From assembly GCA_964501335.1 (NCBI GenBank), contig CAZCTC010000021.1, forward strand, positions 1 to 64,000: a stretch of 64,000 nucleotides of DNA, written 5' to 3'. The notes beneath the pieces are model-generated. The model did no database searches. It was not told the origin of the DNA and saw only the letters and a program-made list of their open reading frames with translations. Both the position numbers and the translations under genes were made by a program. This DNA comes from CAZCTC01 sp964501335 (GTDB taxonomy: Bacteria > Chloroflexota > Anaerolineae > B4-G1 > SLSP01). Below, in pieces: positions 36,001 through 46,800 of the stretch (position 1 is the first letter of the stretch; the number at the start of each line of letters is the position of its first letter).

Positions 36001-37129
36001 CGCTGATGCTGTCGTGGGCGTTCAGGCTGCCCTGCTCGCCGGTGTCGGTGTGGCGGGTGCCCTGCTGCTCGGAACTGCGTTGGGTCGTGTCGCGGAGCAC
36101 ACTGTTCTCCACGCCGTTGTAGGTCTTGTGGGCCTGATATTGCTCGGCATAGGTGCGGTCCAGGTGGACCTGAGCCTGTTCGTGCTCTTTGCTGTGTTCG
36201 GTGATGTGCGCGCCGGCGGCGTACTGCGTTTCGGTGTGGCTGTTGAAGTGCTCCTGGCTCTGCTGCTGGCGTTGCCAGTCGCTCTGGCCCTGGCTGCGGC
36301 CGGCTTCGAGCTGGTGGGCCTGCTCTTCCAGGGCGGAGAGACGTTCTACCCGGCTGATGCCGGTGGAGCGTTGATCCTGGCGGATGGTCCCGCCGATGGG
36401 TGTAAGCAGGGACCCTGGCGAAATGCTGATGCTCAGGGAGTCGGAGCCCTTGACCAGCGAAGCGAAGCGGGAGAGTTCGCGGGCGGTCATCTGCAACAGC
36501 GCGTTGATCTCCTGGGCGGCGTAAGGAGCGATAGTCACCTGCAGGGCGAAGGGCACATCCTCCAGCCCGGCCACGATGGTCTCCAGTTGTTCCTGGGCAT
36601 CGGCGGCGATCAGCTGGCCGACTCCATCCGCCCCGGCGGCGCTGGCGGCCACCCGGCGCACCGGTTGGCCGATCATCGCGGCGGTGCAGCGGCAGGCCAG
36701 GAGGTGACGGTAGTAGGCGGTGGCTTCTTCCACTTCCAGGGGGCCGCCGTTGGACTGACGGAAGCGGCCTTTGAGGGCGCTGATCAACCGCGCCGATCCC
36801 TGTTCCGCCAGGGCGACGGCCGCTTCGAGGGAAGGCGCCAGGGCCCGGCCGCCGTACAACTGGAACAGGCCCCAGTTGGGGACATTGGCGAGGGAGAAAA
36901 TGGCGGAGGTGTTGCGTTCACCCTGGGGATCGTACAGCGTGCTTACCACATCGTCGGCCAGATCCAGGTGGGAGCGCAGGGTCCGGGCGTTCTTGCGGAG
37001 GACCCGCAGGAAATACGGCGACCAGGCGACGAATTGCCCCGACGCCAGGCGCACCACGTAGGCCCGGAGGTGTTCCTTGTTGTCGCTGAGGATGAGCTGG
37101 AAGTTATCGGCGCTGGATGCGTTTGACAT
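33065..37129 (-). CDS. Giant HerA/VirB4-type ATPase with Gln/Ser/Gly-rich insert
   Basis: A 1354-residue protein. The C-terminal third is a HerA/VirB4/TraC-class P-loop ATPase with Walker A LLVGASGSGKSN (about residue 910), a Walker B with catalytic Glu LFVFEEAHVVM (about 1173) and a downstream RGRKYGQILMTAAQ arginine-finger/sensor segment. Residues about 265-705 are a hydrophilic low-complexity block rich in Gln, Ser, Gly and Glu (repeated short motifs such as SGTEYRSGGGT). The N-terminal 250 residues are unassigned. Such ATPases drive DNA or protein export through conjugation or pilus machines. The start has AGGAGG, and the gene overlaps the preceding membrane protein gene by 26 bases. It is the first large gene behind leader L1. 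Confidence 0.85.
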   Translation of the reverse strand: MSNASSADNFQLILSDNKEHLRAYVVRLASGQFVAWSPYFLRVLRKNARTLRSHLDLADDVVSTLYDPQGERNTSAIFSLANVPNWGLFQLYGGRALAPSLEAAVALAEQGSARLISALKGRFRQSNGGPLEVEEATAYYRHLLACRCTAAMIGQPVRRVAASAAGADGVGQLIAADAQEQLETIVAGLEDVPFALQVTIAPYAAQEINALLQMTARELSRFASLVKGSDSLSISISPGSLLTPIGGTIRQDQRSTGISRVERLSALEEQAHQLEAGRSQGQSDWQRQQQSQEHFNSHTETQYAAGAHITEHSKEHEQAQVHLDRTYAEQYQAHKTYNGVENSVLRDTTQRSSEQQGTRHTDTGEQGSLNAHDSISEATSGNRSGSGNRNETNQYSFGESASFGSSKSWGGSEHEQSSSQFAGSGGEQTSGGYQAADSRSGTGQEQSTYQRAGESNAGGDGVRMETHASQELSARAGAQVGGTVPGLGGAWVSGEQTQVAGQRGQSYEARDHETVQSSGQAGERHQTGETTVSTGARTSDQDYQRNGQESNAQQRSWGGSESISGTEYRSGGGTRTDNVSYGYNEAYSDQHHTDRDSNRTWDSQVAQNVAFQQQSQEASRGVQSMVKSYSGFLDETGTRQGQLTQDDRIATDREISRETDRSESGWRSESQAGDIAKQQTEQGQMSMQQAVMSDAESYARRSSAQLAGETGSFAGSGLTTTRGVMGPGGAGVFAGLSFSRQTMDAQRELATLLFQQQRDRLFAGLNTGFFRVQSVLMAPEPLILERLVGAALSAWREEEVAVPLTARSGDEALWDRAVRFDLDERVEDNPLEPKAYSQGLTSNELAALVHPLRVEGKGGVSATLRPFPSCLGLVRGQGELELGLEISPTTSETTDLVYRLAGRDLMHMLLVGASGSGKSNAAIWIVSQIVNRLREVPETGMPLPVALTGPLHIDVPAGRPALGVTVFDPTGEWRRLASMVLTNEFHFFSLTDPHFCPLGFNPVAIPSPYITPKDWISIFAKQWALNYATGGTGMALVQRSLRLLYEEHGVFQNPAQSANLTLDHLYQKAKELLEELQKSRQDNISPGILKRIVDKLEEFTPGGLHYENFGQPGAPDLERLLWPYGVTVVEGAFKDEMLKGFIVGLLGAATFNHSAGKYEAQIKLHGTLNVRRHLFVFEEAHVVMKSGDKTTEAQAAVEQTAGIWDDIADRGRKYGQILMTAAQHWLGLPEGVVGSAKIVIAQGINTMEDAKAAVAALGIRPGTGAMDEVTQVIDQLLDMPVGVGICKRKRLPKSREDEQKPVACLFPDISSIEPPTDGQLAYMLAHAAQLTQQQRETWELVRSGFTPQGHTLLK

Positions 37130-37541
37130 CGGGGATCACCTCCTGGCTGATGCGGGCGCGGGGGCCGTAGAGGGCGCTGCCCCGTTCCCAGAAAGCGAAG
37201 CGGGCCACGTAAATGAGGTAGCCCAGATAGGTCGCGCCGGCGAGGCCTAGAGCCCAGATGCTGGTGCTGTAGAGCAGCGCACCTTCGGGGTCGGGGGTAT
37301 CGGCAGCGAGGGTGAAGAGAATGCGATAGCCGATGCAGAGAGCGGAGACGGCGCCGATCATCCCCAGGGAAAGTGGCAGGGTGGCGTCGCGGTCGTCGGG
37401 CTTGTACCAGGCGAGGAAGGCGGCGGCGGGGAAGGCCGTCGCCAGCAGCCAGCGGTATCCGCCCGGCAGGACGATGAGCGCCGCCAGGTGGATCAAACCG
37501 ACGATTAAGATGCGGAAGTCAAAGAGCTTACGGTTGGGCAT
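37104..37541 (-). CDS. Membrane protein, first gene of the Tad/HerA unit
   Basis: A 145-residue protein with four predicted helices (ILIVGLIHLAALIVL; LLATAFPAAAFLAW; LGMIGAVSALCIGYRILF; SIWALGLAGATYLGYLIYV) and a basic C-terminal tail. ATG 37541 follows GGAGG. It may hold the HerA-like ATPase at the membrane, as small membrane partners do in conjugation loci (inference). The family is not recognised. Confidence 0.75.
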   Translation of the reverse strand: MPNRKLFDFRILIVGLIHLAALIVLPGGYRWLLATAFPAAAFLAWYKPDDRDATLPLSLGMIGAVSALCIGYRILFTLAADTPDPEGALLYSTSIWALGLAGATYLGYLIYVARFAFWERGSALYGPRARISQEVIPDVKRIQRR

Positions 37542-37561
37542 GGAAGCCTCCGAGACAACAA

Positions 37562-37601
37562 AAAAAGGGGAAGACGTGGCTAACCACGTCTTCCCCTTTA
37601 G
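37562..37601 (-). terminator. Intrinsic terminator of leader L1
   Basis: A perfect 16-bp stem (AAGGGGAAGACGTGG on the minus strand and its partner) is followed by TTTTTTTTGTTGTCTC. It stands between the leader and the ribosome site of the first gene, so full-length transcription of the 25-kb unit would need readthrough or antitermination. Confidence 0.9.
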
Positions 37602-37725
37602 GTCCTTGGTAATCAAGGCTGAGCGGCGGCAAGTGCGTCCGCTGACTTTTGCTGATCCGGGCAAGCCGGACTCTCTGCCTTTTGGTCAGGGCGGCGAGAA
37701 CTCCCTGGCATATTCAAGTTATTGG
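37602..37725 (-). promoter_or_regulatory. Structured leader L1 (unassigned, attenuator-like)
   Basis: From the predicted start near 37723 to the terminator there are about 120 non-coding bases. They contain stems CAGGG/CCCTG, TCCGG/CCGGA, AGCGG/CCGCT and CCTTG-ATTA-CCAAGG, and two CAAAAG segments. The size and position are those of a riboswitch or protein-binding attenuator. It resembles leader L2 at 17.2 kb. I could not match it to c-di-GMP, SAM, TPP, fluoride or Moco classes. Confidence 0.5.
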
Positions 37726-37729
37726 GGAG

Positions 37730-37758
37730 ATTATGACATAAAAGTTTGATATTGTCAA
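37730..37758 (-). promoter_or_regulatory. Promoter of the Tad/HerA unit
   Basis: The minus-strand consensus -35 TTGACA (37753-37758) and CATAAT (37730-37735) are separated by 17 bases. It shares five of six -35 positions with the plus-strand promoter at 37752-37779. Confidence 0.85.
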
Positions 37759-37779
37759 ATCTATCAACGGTGCTACAAT
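37752..37779 (+). promoter_or_regulatory. Promoter of the RHS/FG-GAP protein
   Basis: Plus-strand TTGTCA (37752-37757) and TACAAT (37774-37779) are separated by 16 bases. Its -35 box overlaps that of the divergent promoter by five bases, so one polymerase would exclude the other. Confidence 0.8.
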
Positions 37780-37861
37780 TGTATGGTTTTGAATCGCACT
37801 TCGTGCAATTTTTAAAAGAGAATCTTTGCTGATTTAAATTTCAAAGTAAGTTGAGGTGACT

Positions 37862-40800
37862 ATGTGGCAAACATTGCTGAGCGTCTTGATTGTTTTTACG
37901 TTTGTTTTTAATCCCTTCTTATCTCTGGGGAGTTATAAGGATCGAAATACGGCAAATCAGCCGCGGGTATATGCGTTCTCGTTGTATTTGCCGGAGGGAA
38001 GGGTGCATTTTGCAGAAGTGGAGAGCATGGATCCGGCTCCAACTTTGAACGAACCGCCCGCCCGTGAAACTACGGATAGTACGGCGAACAATCAGCTTTT
38101 TACTACCGGGACTGGAGCCCTGGTTTACCAGAATTGGTTTGGAACTCAAGGACCTATTACTCCGGTTATAGGACACCATTATGTTTTGTATGTAGGCCGT
38201 TTTAAAGGTGTGGGAAATGCTGAGATTTCTCTTTCGCAGGGATCTACAGATCTTGGTATTGAATGCTCTCTTGTCCATAGTGGGGAGTGGGATTGTTTTT
38301 CATCTTCTTATGTGCCTACAACTACAACGCCTTTTTATATTGAAGTGGAACAGTCGACCGATATTGGCTACTATGATGCCATGGTTGGATTGGTAGATTT
38401 AGATGCAACGGGTACGGTGGTCTATGATGGGTTGGTTACCGAAATTAGTTCAGTGCCTGTGCAGACCAGACATCTTTATTCGTTCGAGACTGAAGGGGTA
38501 AATATAAATCCCCCTTGTGGATATAATGTAATGACGACTATGCATCCAGACCAAAAGTCACGCTCTTTTGGGGGCGCCACTTCTTTTCAGATTATCCTAG
38601 ATCTCCTAGACAGCAGTATTCCAATTACTTATTGGGATACTGCTCTTTATTTAACATCTGTAAATCTTACCGTGATTGATCTTGGAAAAATAACCCTTCC
38701 TTATTCCGAGGTCCCAGATGGTCAGGCTTATGCGCCCGGTGATTGTGAATTTGGTTGTGGAAACTATCAAGGTTGGGCGGGCGATCCTATCAATACGGCC
38801 TCGGGAAATTTTCATTACGAGAACAAAGATATCTCGGTAGAAGCGTTGGGGGGGCCGATTTATTTTAACCGCAGTTATAATGCCCAATCAGTGGGGGTTT
38901 ATACCGGCAGTTTAGGGGCCGGTTGGACCCATAATTACGATGTTTATCTGGTTCCTGGGACATCGACGGATGTGACACGGTTGCCCGGAGAATCAGGGAC
39001 CGTCATTATTAAGGGGTTGCAAGGTTCTCTGTATCGTTTTTTTGATAGTGGAATCACTGCAGCTGGAACGATAACCTATGATGCTTTTCCCGGGGTATGG
39101 GCCACTTTGACCCGTACGTTGGATGCGGCCGGCGCGATAACCTATGTGGCTCAATCCCGGGATCGCTCGACCTATATCTTTACGGCGACTAATCAGAATA
39201 GTATTGCCCGGTTGGTTTCACTTCAGGAACCGGTCAATCATCGAGCCTTAACCTTGAGTTATGAGGACGATCGTTTGACCCGGGTTTCCGATGCCGGCGG
39301 TCAGCGGTATTTGAATCTCAGTTATGATTCTCAGGGAAAATTGGTGCAGGTTGCTGATCCTTTAAGCCGCACGGTGGATTATACCTATAATATCACCGGT
39401 GATCTGGCTACGGTGACCGATACCCGGGGCTTTACCTGGACTCATACTTATACCGGCGAGCATAAATTATCCGACATTGTCGATCCTTTGGGAAATCTGG
39501 TAAAACGGACGAATTACGATAGTGAGGGGCGGGCCACTCAGCAACTGAGTGCGGCTTCAGAAGATCCACTGCAGCTTGACTACGGGGCCAATGGTACTGT
39601 TACGGTTACAGATTCGATGGACCACCAACGGGTGGATTATTATGATCATCGCGGAACCCTGGTAGCACAGTCGGGTGTTATGGGGGCTTATACCCGTACT
39701 TATGATTTTGATTTCAATGCGGCGGTGGCCACGGATGCGAACGGCCATTCCGTATGGCGTACTTATAACGAGCAAGGTTTGCCTGAAACGGTTGTGGATG
39801 CGCTGGGAGCATCGATCAGTGTGAGTTATACGGAACGGGGCGTTCCGGCGGTGATTACGGATGCCAATTCGGGTGTTACCCGGTACGAATATGAGGGAAC
39901 TCGATTAATTACGATGACCGATGCCCAATCGGGGACGGTAGTCAATACTTATGATGCGGCTGGTTTTTTGGTTCAGGTGGTGGATCATGGGATTACGGCG
40001 ACTTATGATTATTACGATACCGGGGAACTGAAAACGTTTACGGATTCAGTGGGTGTTACTCGTTACGAGTATGATGCTGTTGGTCGGTTGATTACGACCA
40101 CGCTTCCGGGAAATCGGATGACGGTCAATGTTTATGATAAGGGCAATCATTTGCTCCAGGTGACGAGAAATTATACCTCGGCCGGGGGGCAAAACTATCT
40201 GGGGAAATACAATCTGGTTACGACCTACGAATATGATGCGGTAGGGCGTCAGATTGCGATGACTAATACGCTGAATCAGGTTAGCCGCCAGCTTTACGAT
40301 AATGCCGGGCGGTTGATCAGTTCGACGACGAATTTCTCGGAAACCCTCTATCCCAACCACGGAAGCGACAATCTCTGGAATTTGACGACGTTATATGGCT
40401 ATGATGCCATGGGCCGACAGATCGTCGTAACCGGAGCCAATGGACTGGTCAACCGTTCCTGGTATAACGGCTTGGGATTGTTGGTCAGCTCCACCGTCAA
40501 TTATTCTCCGACGATTTACCCCGATCAGGGCGCGGATCATCTGTGGAATCAAACAACGTTCTATGAGTATGATCCAGTGGGCAATCAGGTGGCGGTTACC
40601 GATGCGAAAGGTCTGGTTACGCATTTTGAGTACAATGGAGTTAATCAGTTAATTGCTCAGACGGTTAACTATACCTCTTCCGCAGCGATCCCCTATCCCA
40701 GCCATGGGACTGACAATGCATGGAATCTGGTTACCTCTTTCGGTTATGATAAGGCCGGGAACCGTGTAGCGATTACCGATACAAAGGGGTACGTAACGGC

Positions 40801-43800
40801 TTATGGTTATGACCGTTTGAATCGGTTGGTCAGTCAAACAGTCAATTTTTCTCCTGCATTATCTGGACACGGGCCGGATAATGCCTGGAATCTCACGACC
40901 CTGTATGGCTATGATGCTCAGGGAAACCAGGCTTTGATTACGGATACGGTAGGAAATGTGACCCGGAATTTCTACAACTCTGCGGGACAACTGATCAGTG
41001 TCACGGCGAATTATTCATCGGCCTTGTATCCGGAGCATGGGACCGATCTGGCCTGGAATTTGACCACAGTGTATGAATATGATCCCGTGACGGGGAATCG
41101 TCGGGTGGTTACGGAGGCCGACGGGTTGGCGACTCGTTATGGATACAGTGAAATCGGCCAGTTGATCAGCACGACGGCGCACTATACCACGGCCTTGCCT
41201 TTGAACAGTGGTGATTGGAACCTTACGACCTGGTACGAGTATAACATTTTCGGCAATCAGGTCCGGGTGACCGATACGCTGGGGCGAGTAACTTTTACCG
41301 AGTATGATCTGCTCAATCGGCCGGTAACGGTGACGCGAAACTATACCGGGAACGGGGTTTATGACCCGGCTCATCCCGATTACAATCTGGTGGAAGTCAC
41401 GACGTATAACGCTGCGGGGCAGGTCTGGACGGTGAAAAAGCTACGGGGTGATTCTTCCCGGACTTTGCTGTATGAGTATGATCCCATCGGCCGTCCGGTG
41501 ACTGTTACCCAAAATTATCAGGGAAATGGGCTCTATGATCCGGCGTATCCGGATCGAAATATCAAGACGGTTACCCTTTACAACGCTCAAGGGCAAGTGG
41601 AAAAACGGCTGCGAGTTGCCGGGACTGTGATTTCGACGACTTACGACTACGACGCTTTAGGGCGGGTCATTACGACTACGGATGCTTTGTCCGGCACGAC
41701 GGTCAACCATTACGATCTTTCCGGGCAGGTGCTGACGGCCACCGATGCTGCCGAGAATTCGAACTATTATGCTTACAATGCAGCTGGACAGGTTCTGACG
41801 ACTACGCAGGGGCCTACCCGTACTACCGAATCCTATCATGATGCTATGGGACGGGTTGTGGCCCAGGTGGATCTTTTGCCGGAGGGCGTGCGTTATACCA
41901 CTACCTACACTTATCATTGTACCGGCCGGTTAGTGCAGGTTTCCAATCCTTTAAGCGAGGTGGTTACTTATACCTACAATCTGGCGGGGCAACAAACGGC
42001 GATTACCGATGCCGACTCGATCGGGATTTACTTTGCTTATGACGATTTTGGACGGCTGGTTTCCAGTGCGGATGAGTTGGGTAATACGACCGCGTATGCC
42101 TATGACCGCGACGGCAACCGGACTTTGGTTACCAACGCGTTGGGAATTTCCACTCGTTATGAATACGATTGGCTGGGGCATTTGATTGCCGTGACGGAGA
42201 ACTATTCTCCTACCGGTCCTCAGGATCAGCAGACCAATGTGCGCACGGTGTATGGATATGACGGTTGGGGGAATCTGACGGCTATTACGGATGGGCTTAC
42301 TCATACGACCGTTTTTACCTATGACCAGTTGGGGCGGCAGATTGCTACCGCAGATCCCAATCAGAAGGTTATTCGCTATCAGTATGACGGATTTGGCCGC
42401 CGGGTGAATGTCGTCTATCCGAATGCCCAGAATCCTCTTACGGTGACGACGGAATTCAATGCTCTGGGATGGCCTGAACAAATCGTTTATCCGGCGGTGG
42501 GCGATATCCCGGCTTTTACGGTCACGATGTCGTATGACGCTCTGGGGCATCGTTCCGCGATGACGGATGCGACGGGAGTCATTACCTACAATTACGACAC
42601 CCTGTATCAGCCCTGGGGTATCCAGGCCGCCGGTGAAGAAGTTCAGTATACATACGATGCCCTGGGCCGGCGTCAAAACCTGATCTATCCCACGGGAGAG
42701 GTGGTGACCTATACCCATGATCCGGCCGGGCGTTTGACCAGGGTCGATTGGGTCACGAACACGGTAGAGCAATCGGCTTTCTATACTTATACCAGGGGCG
42801 GCCGGTTGCAGGAAATGTCGTTGCCCAATGGGGTTGTCATGGCTTACGGTTATGATTTGGCCGGGCGCTTGATCGAGATTGAATACAGCAAAGGTGAGGA
42901 TTTGCTGGCTCGTTATGAATATGGTCTGGATGGTTTGGGCAATCGAATTGCCGTAACGGAAACGGTCGTTAAGCCGGATGCAGGGCTGGCCGTAGTTCCG
43001 ACTTATCCGCTCAATCTGGGGCTGGCGGCAGCGACCCCAGCGAATGATGAACCTGCGCCTTTTAATACCAACTCGCCGACGTATCCGGTGGATCCGATGG
43101 CCGGGTTCCTGGTGCCTTTGATGATTGGGGCGGTGCTGGCTCGTAATCGTAAATATCGGCGCTGGGCCGGCCCGGTGGCGGGACTTTTGATGTTGGTGAT
43201 AGTAGCTGGAATGGGGATGACCCTGACGATGCCGGTAGAGGCTTCGGTTGAAGAAAATCATCCATTGATGATGGCCAATCCGGTGGCCGTTCAGGCTCTA
43301 CCAGGATTACCCCAATTAGAAGAAACTCCGATCCCTGGGGCGACAGAAATTCCAGTTAACGCAACTCTATCGCCAACGGAAGAACTTCCCGATGCCGTGG
43401 CTCCGGTTGATGTCATTTCATCGACGGCAGGTCTTACGGCAACCTCAGAGATTACAGGAAATTTGGGTGGTTTAACAGAAACCTTGGGTGCGGAAACTCC
43501 GTCGGATTGGCTATCTCGAGTTCAGGCAAATATTCAACGTTCTGAGTATCAGGTGAGCTGGCAGGCGGAAACGCATCGCCCGAATTTGCCGGCGGCTTAT
43601 CAGGCGCCCAATCGAGCGCATAATCTGCGGACTTACTTCACGTCGACAGGCATTTTGCTGGTGCCTCGCCAAGACAGCTCGACCCATTGGGATTTGTGGA
43701 TGAGTTTGAGTGGTTACGGTTATCGGGGAAACCTACAGTCGGTGACGTCGACAGCAGCTCTGTCCTCTGCCGGAAATATAGTAAATTATCAGCGCAGCGC

Positions 43801-46800
43801 TGCTTTGACAGAATGGTATTTGAACGATGAGCGGGGCCTGGAACAGGGCTTTACGTTGAGTGCGGCTCCGCATCCTCGCGGGAATGCTGATTTGGTGGTT
43901 GAGCTGGCTATCTCGACGACGCTGCGAGCGACGTTGAACGGCGATATCGTGGAATTTACCGACGCAATCGGGAAGCTGCAGGTGCGTTACAGTGGCCTGG
44001 AGGCTTACGATGCCCGGCAGAAGCGGCTCCCGACGCATTTGGAACTGGAAGGGAATCTCATTCGGTTGGTGGTGGAGGATACCGGGGCGGTTTACCCGAT
44101 TACGATCGATCCTTTGTTGAATTCCCCGGCCTGGACGGCGGAAAGCGATCAGACGAGCGCTTTCTTGGGGCACAGCGTACGTACTGCCGGGGATGTAAAT
44201 GGCGATGGGTACAGTGATGTGATCGTCGGGGCATACCTTTATGATAACGGTCAGACGGATGAGGGGCGGGCTTATTTGTATTACGGCTCGGCCTCGGGGT
44301 TAAGTATTACCCCGGCCTGGACGGTGGAGAGCAACCAGGCCTCCGCTTACTTGGGGAATGCGGTCCATACGGCCGGAGACGTGAACGGTGATGGGTATGC
44401 CGATGTGTTAGTAGCGGCTTATCAATATGACACGAATCAAACCGATGCCGGGGTGGTGTATGGATTCTACGGTTCCGCCAACGGATTGAGTGCTACACCT
44501 GATGTTGTGTTGACCAATGGTGTGGGCGGGACGGAATTCGGATACGCCGTGGCGAGTGCCGGAGATGTGAATGGCGATGGGTATGGCGATGTCATCGCCG
44601 GCGCGGATAATTACACGAATGGACAGACCGGTGAAGGGGCTGTCTATGTCTATTACGGGTCCAGCACGGGAATTCAAACGACGGGGGAATGGCGAGCGGA
44701 GAGTGATTCGGCTACCGCTTATCTGGGGTATGCGGTCGGTGGAGCCGGGGATGTCAACGGAGACGGCTACGCGGATATCATTGCCGGAGCGCGGGGGTAT
44801 GACAACGGGCAGACCGATGAAGGGGCGGCCTATGTTTATTACGGGTCCGGCACGGGGATGACGACCACGGGGCGCTGGCTGGTGGAAGCCGATCAGGCCA
44901 GTGCTTATGAGGGCTGTTCGGTGGGGACGGCGGGGGATGTGAACGGCGACGGCTATGCCGATGTGATTGTGGGGGCTCGCCAATACACGAACGGCCAGTC
45001 GCAGGAAGGCCAGGCGTTGGTGTATTACGGAGCGGCTTCCGGGTTGCCCCAAACGCCGGCCTGGACGGTGGAGAGCAATCAGGTTTCGGCTTATCTGGGC
45101 AATGCCGTGGGAACGGCGGGCGATGTGAACGGGGATGGCTATGCGGATGTTCTGATCGGAGCCCAATTCTATGACAACGGGCAAGCGGATGAGGGGCGGG
45201 CTTTCGTCTATTATGGCTCGTCGAATGGTTTGGCGACTACGGCGGATTGGACTGCCGAAAGCGATCAGGCTTCTGCGTTGCTGGGCTTTAGCGTGGGGGC
45301 GGCCGGCGATGTGAATGGCGATGGCTATGCGGATGTGGTGATTGGATCGTCTTACTATGACAACGGGCAAGCGGATGAAGGCCGGGCCTTTGTCTATTAT
45401 GGGGCGCCGGCAGGATTGAAGACGACGCCCCATGTTACCCTGGAAAGCGATCAGGCTGAGGCGCATTTTGGTATCTCGCCGCATGCGGCCGGAGATGTGA
45501 ACGGCGATGGGTACGGCGATGTGATTGTGGGGGCTTATCTTTATGACAATGGGGAAACGAATGAGGGGCGGGTCTTCTTGTATTACGGTTCCGCCTCTGG
45601 ATTAAGCAGTAGTTTTAGCTGGAGTGCTGAGGGCAATCAAGCGGAGGCTTACTTTGGATTCGCTACCGGCACTGCCGGGGATGTGAATGGCGACGGATAT
45701 GTCGATGTGGTAGTCAGCGCGTTGTATTATGACAACGATCAAACGAATGAAGGGCGGGTGTATGTTTACTATGGCTCCGCCAATGGGTTGTCGGCGACCC
45801 CTGATTGGATAGAAAGCAATTCGGCCAACTCGAATTTTGGGTGCTCTATCGGTACGGCGGGCGATGTGAACGGCGACGGTTATAGTGATGTGTTGGTGGG
45901 AGCCAATACTTATGGCAACGGCCAGTATCATGAAGGAAAGGCTTATTTGTACTACGGTTCGGCTTCCGGCCTGATTACAACGCCGGTCTGGACACTGGAA
46001 AGTGATGTAAACGATACTCTATTGGGGGCCGCGGTCGGGACGGCTGGGGATGTGAATGGGGATGGGTACAGCGATATCATGATCGGCGCGGAGGCCTATT
46101 CTTCCGGATATCTGTATAATAACGGCGTAGTCTATGTCTATTACGGTTCGGTTGCAGGATTGCAGTCTAATCCCTGGATGGTGACGTCCAATAAGAGCGA
46201 TGATTTGATCGGTTCTTCGGTCAGTACGGCGGGCGATGTGAACGGCGATGGCTATGCGGATGTGCTTATCGGGGCTCGCCGTTACGACAGTGGGCAGACC
46301 GATGAAGGCAAAGCCTTTGTCTATTATGGATCTGCCGATGGGTTAAGTACTACGGCAAATTGGACAGCAGAAAGCAATCAGGCCTATGCAGAATTCGGGG
46401 CTTCCGTCAGTACGGCGGGTGATGTGAACGGGGACGGGTACAGCGATGTGATCGTAGGCGCTTATGCTTATGATAACGGCCAGGTAGATGAGGGCCGGGC
46501 TTTTGTCTACTTTGGATCGTCCAGTGGGCTGAGTACCACGGTCGATTGGGGGGTGGAAAGCGATCAGGCCGGGGCTTATTTGGGAACCGTCAGTACGGCG
46601 GGGGATGTCAATGGCGACGGTTATGCGGATATCCTGATCGGGGTAGATAGCTACGATAACGGCAGTCTGGGGAATGCGGGTCGGGTTCAGGTTTATTATG
46701 GTAATGGCGGCCAGGGCGTGGGTCTGGCTCCCCGGCAGCGGGCTTCAGATGACAGTGCTTCGATTTCAGGGTTGGGGCATTCCGATCGGTCGGATCGCTT

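Noticed and set aside
35096..37126. A 676-codon open frame on the plus strand opposite the HerA-like gene
   Set aside because: It is antisense to the Gln/Ser/Gly-rich block; its Gly/Ala/Leu-rich product follows from the codon bias of the real gene. The P-loop motifs are on the minus strand.
37602..37725. Leader L1 as a c-di-GMP (GEMM) riboswitch
   Set aside because: GGACGCA is present, but the GCAAACC segment, the P2 hairpin and the tetraloop receptor pattern are missing, so the match is not good enough.
41951..43261. Long minus-strand open frames opposite the YD and FG-GAP repeats
   Set aside because: They mirror the repeat structure of the giant plus-strand gene and have no start signals of their own.
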